NCBI GenBank assembly: GCA_019747455.1
Contig: JAIEQT010000118.1
Span: 1-5,543 of the forward strand
Direction of reading: 5' to 3'
DNA: 5,543 nucleotides
DNA from: Chitinophagaceae bacterium
GTDB taxonomy: Bacteria > Bacteroidota > Bacteroidia > Chitinophagales > Chitinophagaceae
Below are positions 5,079 to 5,543 of this stretch, piece after piece (position 1 is the first letter of the stretch; each line of letters starts with the position of its first letter). Both the position numbers and the translations under genes were made by a program. A model generated the notes under the pieces. It made no database searches. It was given only the letters and a program-made list of their open reading frames with translations, and was not told the origin of the DNA.

Positions 5079-5543
5079 ATGAGAAAAAACAACCAACTGC
5101 TATTTATGATAGCTATGGCCTCCCCTCTTTTTTCTTTAGCCCAAGAAGAAAAAGTAGATATGGTTATAATGGAAAAAATAAGGCAAGAAGGCCTTAAAAA
5201 CTCCAAAGTGATGGAGATCGCTTTTAACCTTACTGATAAAAGCGGACATCGGCTTACAAACTCACCCGGTTATGCCAGAGCTGCTAATTATGCCAGCGCT
5301 ACATTAACAGGATGGGGTGTACAAAATGTAGCTATCGATCCATGGGGCGAATTTGGTAAAGGATGGGATTTAGAAAAGGCATACTTAGCTATAACTGCTC
5401 CTTATTACAAACCATTATTAGCCTACCCAAAAACCTGGACTTCCGGAACCAAAGGCGCAAAGAATGGAGCGCTATTAGTGATTAGCGCCAGGGACACTAC
5501 TGAGTTAGAAAAATATCGAGGACAATTAAAAGGGAAGATCCTG
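5079..5543 (+). CDS. Exported M28-type metallopeptidase, N-terminal part
   Basis: The ATG at 5079 opens a frame that runs off the right edge after 155 codons. Residues 1-21 form a signal peptide (MRKNNQLLFMIAMASPLFSLA) with cleavage before QEE. Then comes a segment with MEIAFNLTDKSGHRLTNSPG (45-64), GWGVQNV (78-84), DPWGEFGKGWDLEK (87-100) and ITAPYYKPLLAYPKTWTSGT (105-124). This pattern is familiar to me from large Bacteroidota exopeptidases annotated as M28 or M20/M25/M40 family metallo-hydrolases. ALLVISARDTTELEKYRGQLKGKIL (131-155) looks like the start of a PA (protease-associated) insert. The zinc-binding catalytic domain would lie beyond the window, so activity cannot be verified. It probably acts in the periplasm or outside the cell. 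No Shine-Dalgarno site or clear promoter is seen in the spacer shared with the methyltransferase gene. Confidence 0.85.
   Translation, partial: MRKNNQLLFMIAMASPLFSLAQEEKVDMVIMEKIRQEGLKNSKVMEIAFNLTDKSGHRLTNSPGYARAANYASATLTGWGVQNVAIDPWGEFGKGWDLEKAYLAITAPYYKPLLAYPKTWTSGTKGAKNGALLVISARDTTELEKYRGQLKGKIL

Overview
The window looks like chromosomal DNA of a Bacteroidota bacterium, most likely a member of the Chitinophagaceae. The evidence is AT-rich sequence, almost no Shine-Dalgarno sites, signal peptides ending in an alanine or glycine followed by Gln (typical of the phylum), and two exact copies of the Bacteroidota -7 promoter element TAnnTTTG (both TACCTTTG) at gene starts. The protein types also fit. 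No mobile element, CRISPR array, rRNA or tRNA is visible.

Layout. Positions 1-824 are gene-poor. They hold one small unrecognised ORF (247-462), a possible 23-codon ORF overlapping its stop, and several short hairpins. A lipoprotein of unknown function (825-1484, plus strand) follows and ends at a clear intrinsic terminator. Next is a minus-strand block read right to left: a TrmH-family RNA methyltransferase (4994-4476), a UbiA-type prenyltransferase (4436-3552), the Holliday-junction resolvase homologue RuvX (3550-3134), peptide deformylase Def (3042-2464) and a secreted protein of unknown function (2467-1535). At the right edge, divergent from the methyltransferase gene, the first 155 codons of an exported M28-type metallopeptidase run off the window (5079-5543, plus strand).

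How the genes work together. ubiA and ruvX are separated by 1 nt, and def overlaps the secreted-protein gene by ATGA, so each pair is probably translationally coupled. Def probably also has its own promoter in the 91-bp ruvX-def gap. The block mixes housekeeping functions (RNA modification, quinone side-chain attachment, rRNA processing or DNA repair, N-terminal protein maturation) rather than forming one pathway.

I see no convincing new defence or biosynthetic system. The most interesting points are regulatory or structural: a -7 element inside the longest reading of the methyltransferase ORF, implying a later start and perhaps a leaderless mRNA; GATTGAA repeats and a 12-bp inverted repeat at the def promoter; back-to-back hairpins at 534-582; and an 8-bp tandem repeat between the methyltransferase and prenyltransferase genes.
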